From an uncultured Lachnospiraceae bacterium (GTDB lineage: Bacteria; Bacillota_A; Clostridia; Lachnospirales; Lachnospiraceae), in assembly GCA_902787595.1 (NCBI GenBank), contig CADAHD010000068.1:1-9337 (forward strand): a stretch of DNA of 9,337 nucleotides. Direction: 5' to 3'. This document shows positions 7,848 to 9,337 of the stretch, one piece after another (positions within the stretch are counted from its first letter, which is position 1; every line of letters starts with the position of its first letter). A program made the position numbers and the translations under genes. A model generated the notes under the pieces. That model made no database searches and had not been told where the DNA came from. It worked only from the letters and a program-made list of their open reading frames with translations.

Positions 7848-8840
7848 ATGACAAAACAGGTTACAATGAAAGATATAGCCGGGGAACTGGGAGTCAGCAT
7901 AGTGACTGTGTCTAAGGCGCTTGCAGGCAAAGAAGGCATGTCGGACGATCTGAGGGCAAAGATCATTGACAAAGCGAAGGAACTGGGCTATCAGGGCAGT
8001 TCCAGGAAAAACATGCAGAAGGGCGGTGGTGTTTCCGTCGTTATACTGGTGGCGGAGCGCTATGTTTCAGAAAGATCGTTTTATGCAAAGATATACCAGA
8101 AAATGGTTATGGAGCTTTCGGCGGCCGGCTATATCGGAATACTTGAGATCGTGCGCAGGGAAAGCGAGGAAGAGGGAATACTTCCGGTATCCCTGAATAA
8201 GGATGTTGCTTCGCAATGCGTTATGATCGGAGAGATGAGACCGGGGTATATCGAGAAAGTGCTCGGTACCGGAGTCAAACTCATATTCTTTGATTTCCTG
8301 AATGAAGAATTTGATGTTGATGCAATTACCGGAGATAATATCAACGGCTCTTATGCCATGACCGGTTATCTGGTGAAAAGGGGATACAGAAGGATAGCTT
8401 TTGTGGGAAGCTACAAGGCTACGCGTTCCATTCTGGACAGGCTTATGGGTTTTATGAAGTATCTCCTGGCAAAGGATATCGAGATCATAAACAGATGGAT
8501 ACTTCCCGACAGGGATAAAAAGGGTAATTTTATAGAAATGCATCTGCCGGTGGATATGCCTGAAGCTTTCCTCTGCAGCAGTGACGAGGCGGCGTTCAGA
8601 CTGATAGAGACGCTGCAGAAGTATGGCTATAAGGTCCCCGATAATATTGCGGTAACCGGTTTTGACGATCATGCCGAGCATGTGGTGGAAGGTGTGGAAC
8701 TTACAACCTGGCATGTGGATATAGATTCCATGATACATCATTGCATTAATATCATTAAGAAACGTACCGAAGATCCCGAATACCGCCAGGGAAATGTGGT
8801 GGTCAAGGGATATCTGGTGGAGCGCGGAACTACCAGGTAA
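7848..8840 (+). CDS. LacI-family transcriptional regulator, orphan
   Basis: A 330-residue LacI/GalR-type repressor. The N-terminal helix-turn-helix is plain: T-M-K-D-I-A-G-E-L-G-V-S-I-V-T-V-S-K-A-L-A-G (6-27), then L-R-A-K-I-I-D-K-A-K-E-L-G-Y (35-48). The hinge (49-60) departs from the usual A-R-x-L form, with Met where the minor-groove Leu stands. The sugar-binding core follows: L-V-A-E-R-Y-V-S-E-R-S-F-Y (68-79), I-T-G-D-N-I-N-G-S-Y-A (160-170), R-G-Y-R-R-I-A-F-V-G (178-187), D-R-L-M-G-F-M, and V-T-G-F-D-D (269-274). The form V-A-E-R-F/Y...S-F-Y resembles a group I know from Lachnospiraceae. No transporter or sugar enzyme is adjacent, so effector and target genes are unknown; it probably acts elsewhere on the chromosome. 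The start at 7848 is preferred over 7842 on SD spacing. No clear promoter is seen in the ~70 bp before it. Confidence 0.9.
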   Translation: MTKQVTMKDIAGELGVSIVTVSKALAGKEGMSDDLRAKIIDKAKELGYQGSSRKNMQKGGGVSVVILVAERYVSERSFYAKIYQKMVMELSAAGYIGILEIVRRESEEEGILPVSLNKDVASQCVMIGEMRPGYIEKVLGTGVKLIFFDFLNEEFDVDAITGDNINGSYAMTGYLVKRGYRRIAFVGSYKATRSILDRLMGFMKYLLAKDIEIINRWILPDRDKKGNFIEMHLPVDMPEAFLCSSDEAAFRLIETLQKYGYKVPDNIAVTGFDDHAEHVVEGVELTTWHVDIDSMIHHCINIIKKRTEDPEYRQGNVVVKGYLVERGTTR

Positions 8841-8845
8841 AACGG

Positions 8846-8874
8846 TTGACAGAAAATAACAGCTGTGATAGAAT
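8846..8874 (+). promoter_or_regulatory. Near-consensus promoter of rpsO
   Basis: TTGACA (8846-8851, perfect) and TAGAAT (8869-8874, 5 of 6) are separated by 17 bp. TG at 8866-8867 adds an extended -10 element. It begins 5 bp after the regulator stop and fits the strong expression expected of a ribosomal protein gene. Transcription would start near 8881. Confidence 0.85.
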
Positions 8875-8894
8875 ATCGACTGTTGTGTGATTAA

Positions 8895-8939
8895 CCGTGT
8901 CTGAGAGGCGGGAAACTCCGACCCTCATCCCGGATACGG
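8895..8939 (+). promoter_or_regulatory. Structured rpsO leader, possible S15 autoregulatory RNA
   Basis: CCGTGTC (8895-8901) pairs with GGATACGG (7 bp: 8933-8939, one G-U). Inside it, TGAG-A-GG (8902-8908) pairs with CCCTCA (8922-8927) around a bulged A, and CGG (8909-8911) can pair with CCG (8918-8920). The unpaired TCCCG (8928-8932) makes a one-sided loop. S15 is known to repress its own mRNA through structured leaders in several bacteria, including Bacillaceae. This leader ends 12 bp before the ribosome site AAGGAGG (8952-8958), a suitable place for such control. Structure is seen; S15 binding is inferred. Confidence 0.5.
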
Positions 8940-8966
8940 CCGAATAATAATAAGGAGGACAATTAA

Positions 8967-9233
8967 ATGATCTCAGCAGAGAAGAAGCAGGCAATCATGA
9001 AGGAGTATGCGCGCACAGAGGGAGATACCGGTTCACCTGAGGTACAGGTTGCGGTTCTCAGCGCAAGAATAGAAGAGCTTACAGCTCATCTTAAGGATCA
9101 CCCTCTTGACCATCACTCACGCCGCGGTATGTACATGCTTATCGGTAAGCGCCGTGGTCTTCTGAACTACCTGATGGAGAAGGACATCGAGAGATATCGT
9201 GCACTGATCGATAAACTCGGCCTTCGTAAGTAA
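8967..9233 (+). CDS. rpsO: 30S ribosomal protein S15
   Basis: S15 binds the central domain of 16S rRNA early in 30S assembly and contributes to a bridge with the 50S subunit. The 88-residue protein matches the family over its whole length: D-T-G-S-P-E-V-Q (20-27), the RNA-binding D-H-H-S-R-R-G (48-54), [10 protein letters not shown] (60-69), and the C-terminal [13 protein letters not shown]. Length is normal. AAGGAGG (8952-8958), 8 bp before the ATG, fixes the start. The gene has its own strong promoter, a folded leader and a terminator directly after the stop, so it can form a single-gene transcript. In many bacteria pnp follows rpsO; the window ends too soon to see whether it does here. Confidence 0.98.
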   Translation: MISAEKKQAIMKEYARTEGDTGSPEVQVAVLSARIEELTAHLKDHPLDHHSRRGMYMLIGKRRGLLNYLMEKDIERYRALIDKLGLRK

Positions 9234-9246
9234 TCCGGAAAAGAAT

Positions 9247-9284
9247 AACGGATACGGAACTATAAGCTCCGTGTCCGTTTTATC
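9247..9284 (+). terminator. Intrinsic terminator of rpsO
   Basis: A 12-bp stem pairs 9247-9258 (AACGGATACGGA) with 9268-9279 (TCCGTGTCCGTT), including one G-U pair, around a 9-nt loop. It runs into TTTTATCTTT, a typical Rho-independent form. It starts 13 bp after the rpsO stop. Confidence 0.9.
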
Positions 9285-9337
9285 TTTAATTCCCGGGAAC
9301 GGAACTGCCGACGAGATCACTGAAGAGTGCTCAAAAG

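Noticed and set aside
8067..8741. Minus-strand open frame of 224 codons opposite the LacI-family gene
   Set aside because: Shadow frame within a well-supported + strand gene; composition and content do not suggest a real protein.
9285..9337. Start of a further gene (for example pnp) after the rpsO terminator
   Set aside because: Only about 50 bases remain, with no ribosome site followed by a start codon that I can support.

Overview
The window looks like a piece of a chromosome from a Gram-positive, Lachnospiraceae-like member of the Clostridia. The evidence is housekeeping proteins of Firmicutes type (single-chain dimeric glycyl-tRNA synthetase, RluA-family pseudouridine synthase, ribosomal protein S15), a LacI-family regulator of a kind common in Lachnospiraceae, a large secreted papain-like protease with Ig-like repeats, and AGGAGG-type ribosome binding sites. 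All genes lie on the + strand, and almost no space separates them.

The first ~200 bases do not belong with the rest. They encode an internal N-terminal stretch of a RecD2-type helicase in very GC-rich DNA (127 of 180 bases, 71%). At about 202-222 they pass in frame into coaD (phosphopantetheine adenylyltransferase) in DNA of about 40% GC (48 of 120 bases at 241-360). The switch falls on a short sequence (L-D-V-I-E) that fits both families, and it removes the nucleotide-binding N-terminus of CoaD. This is most probably a chimeric join made in assembly or amplification, not a natural fusion.

From ~202 to 2815 lies a compact cluster: coaD (truncated), a coiled-coil protein with a Pro/Glu tail, a two-helix membrane protein and an RluA-family rRNA pseudouridine synthase. 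The genes overlap or are separated by about 20 bp or less, so they are probably co-transcribed.

A strong sigma-A-type promoter at 2802-2830, overlapping the end of the pseudouridine synthase gene, starts a second unit: a 967-residue exported C1A (papain-like) protease with five Ig-like C-terminal modules (2860-5763), followed with zero spacing by a small lipoprotein (5764-6360). glyS follows only 15 bp later, with no room for a T-box leader. A LacI-family regulator comes next (7848-8840), with no sugar genes beside it.

The window ends with a complete rpsO unit: a near-consensus promoter, a structured leader that may be the S15 autoregulatory site, the gene, and a strong intrinsic terminator. 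The arms of the leader hairpin and of the terminator hairpin share the same 7-9 nt words in swapped order. No mobile elements, CRISPR arrays, tRNA or rRNA genes are visible, and I see no clear new biological system. The best leads are the chimeric junction, the protease-lipoprotein pair and the rpsO leader/terminator symmetry.
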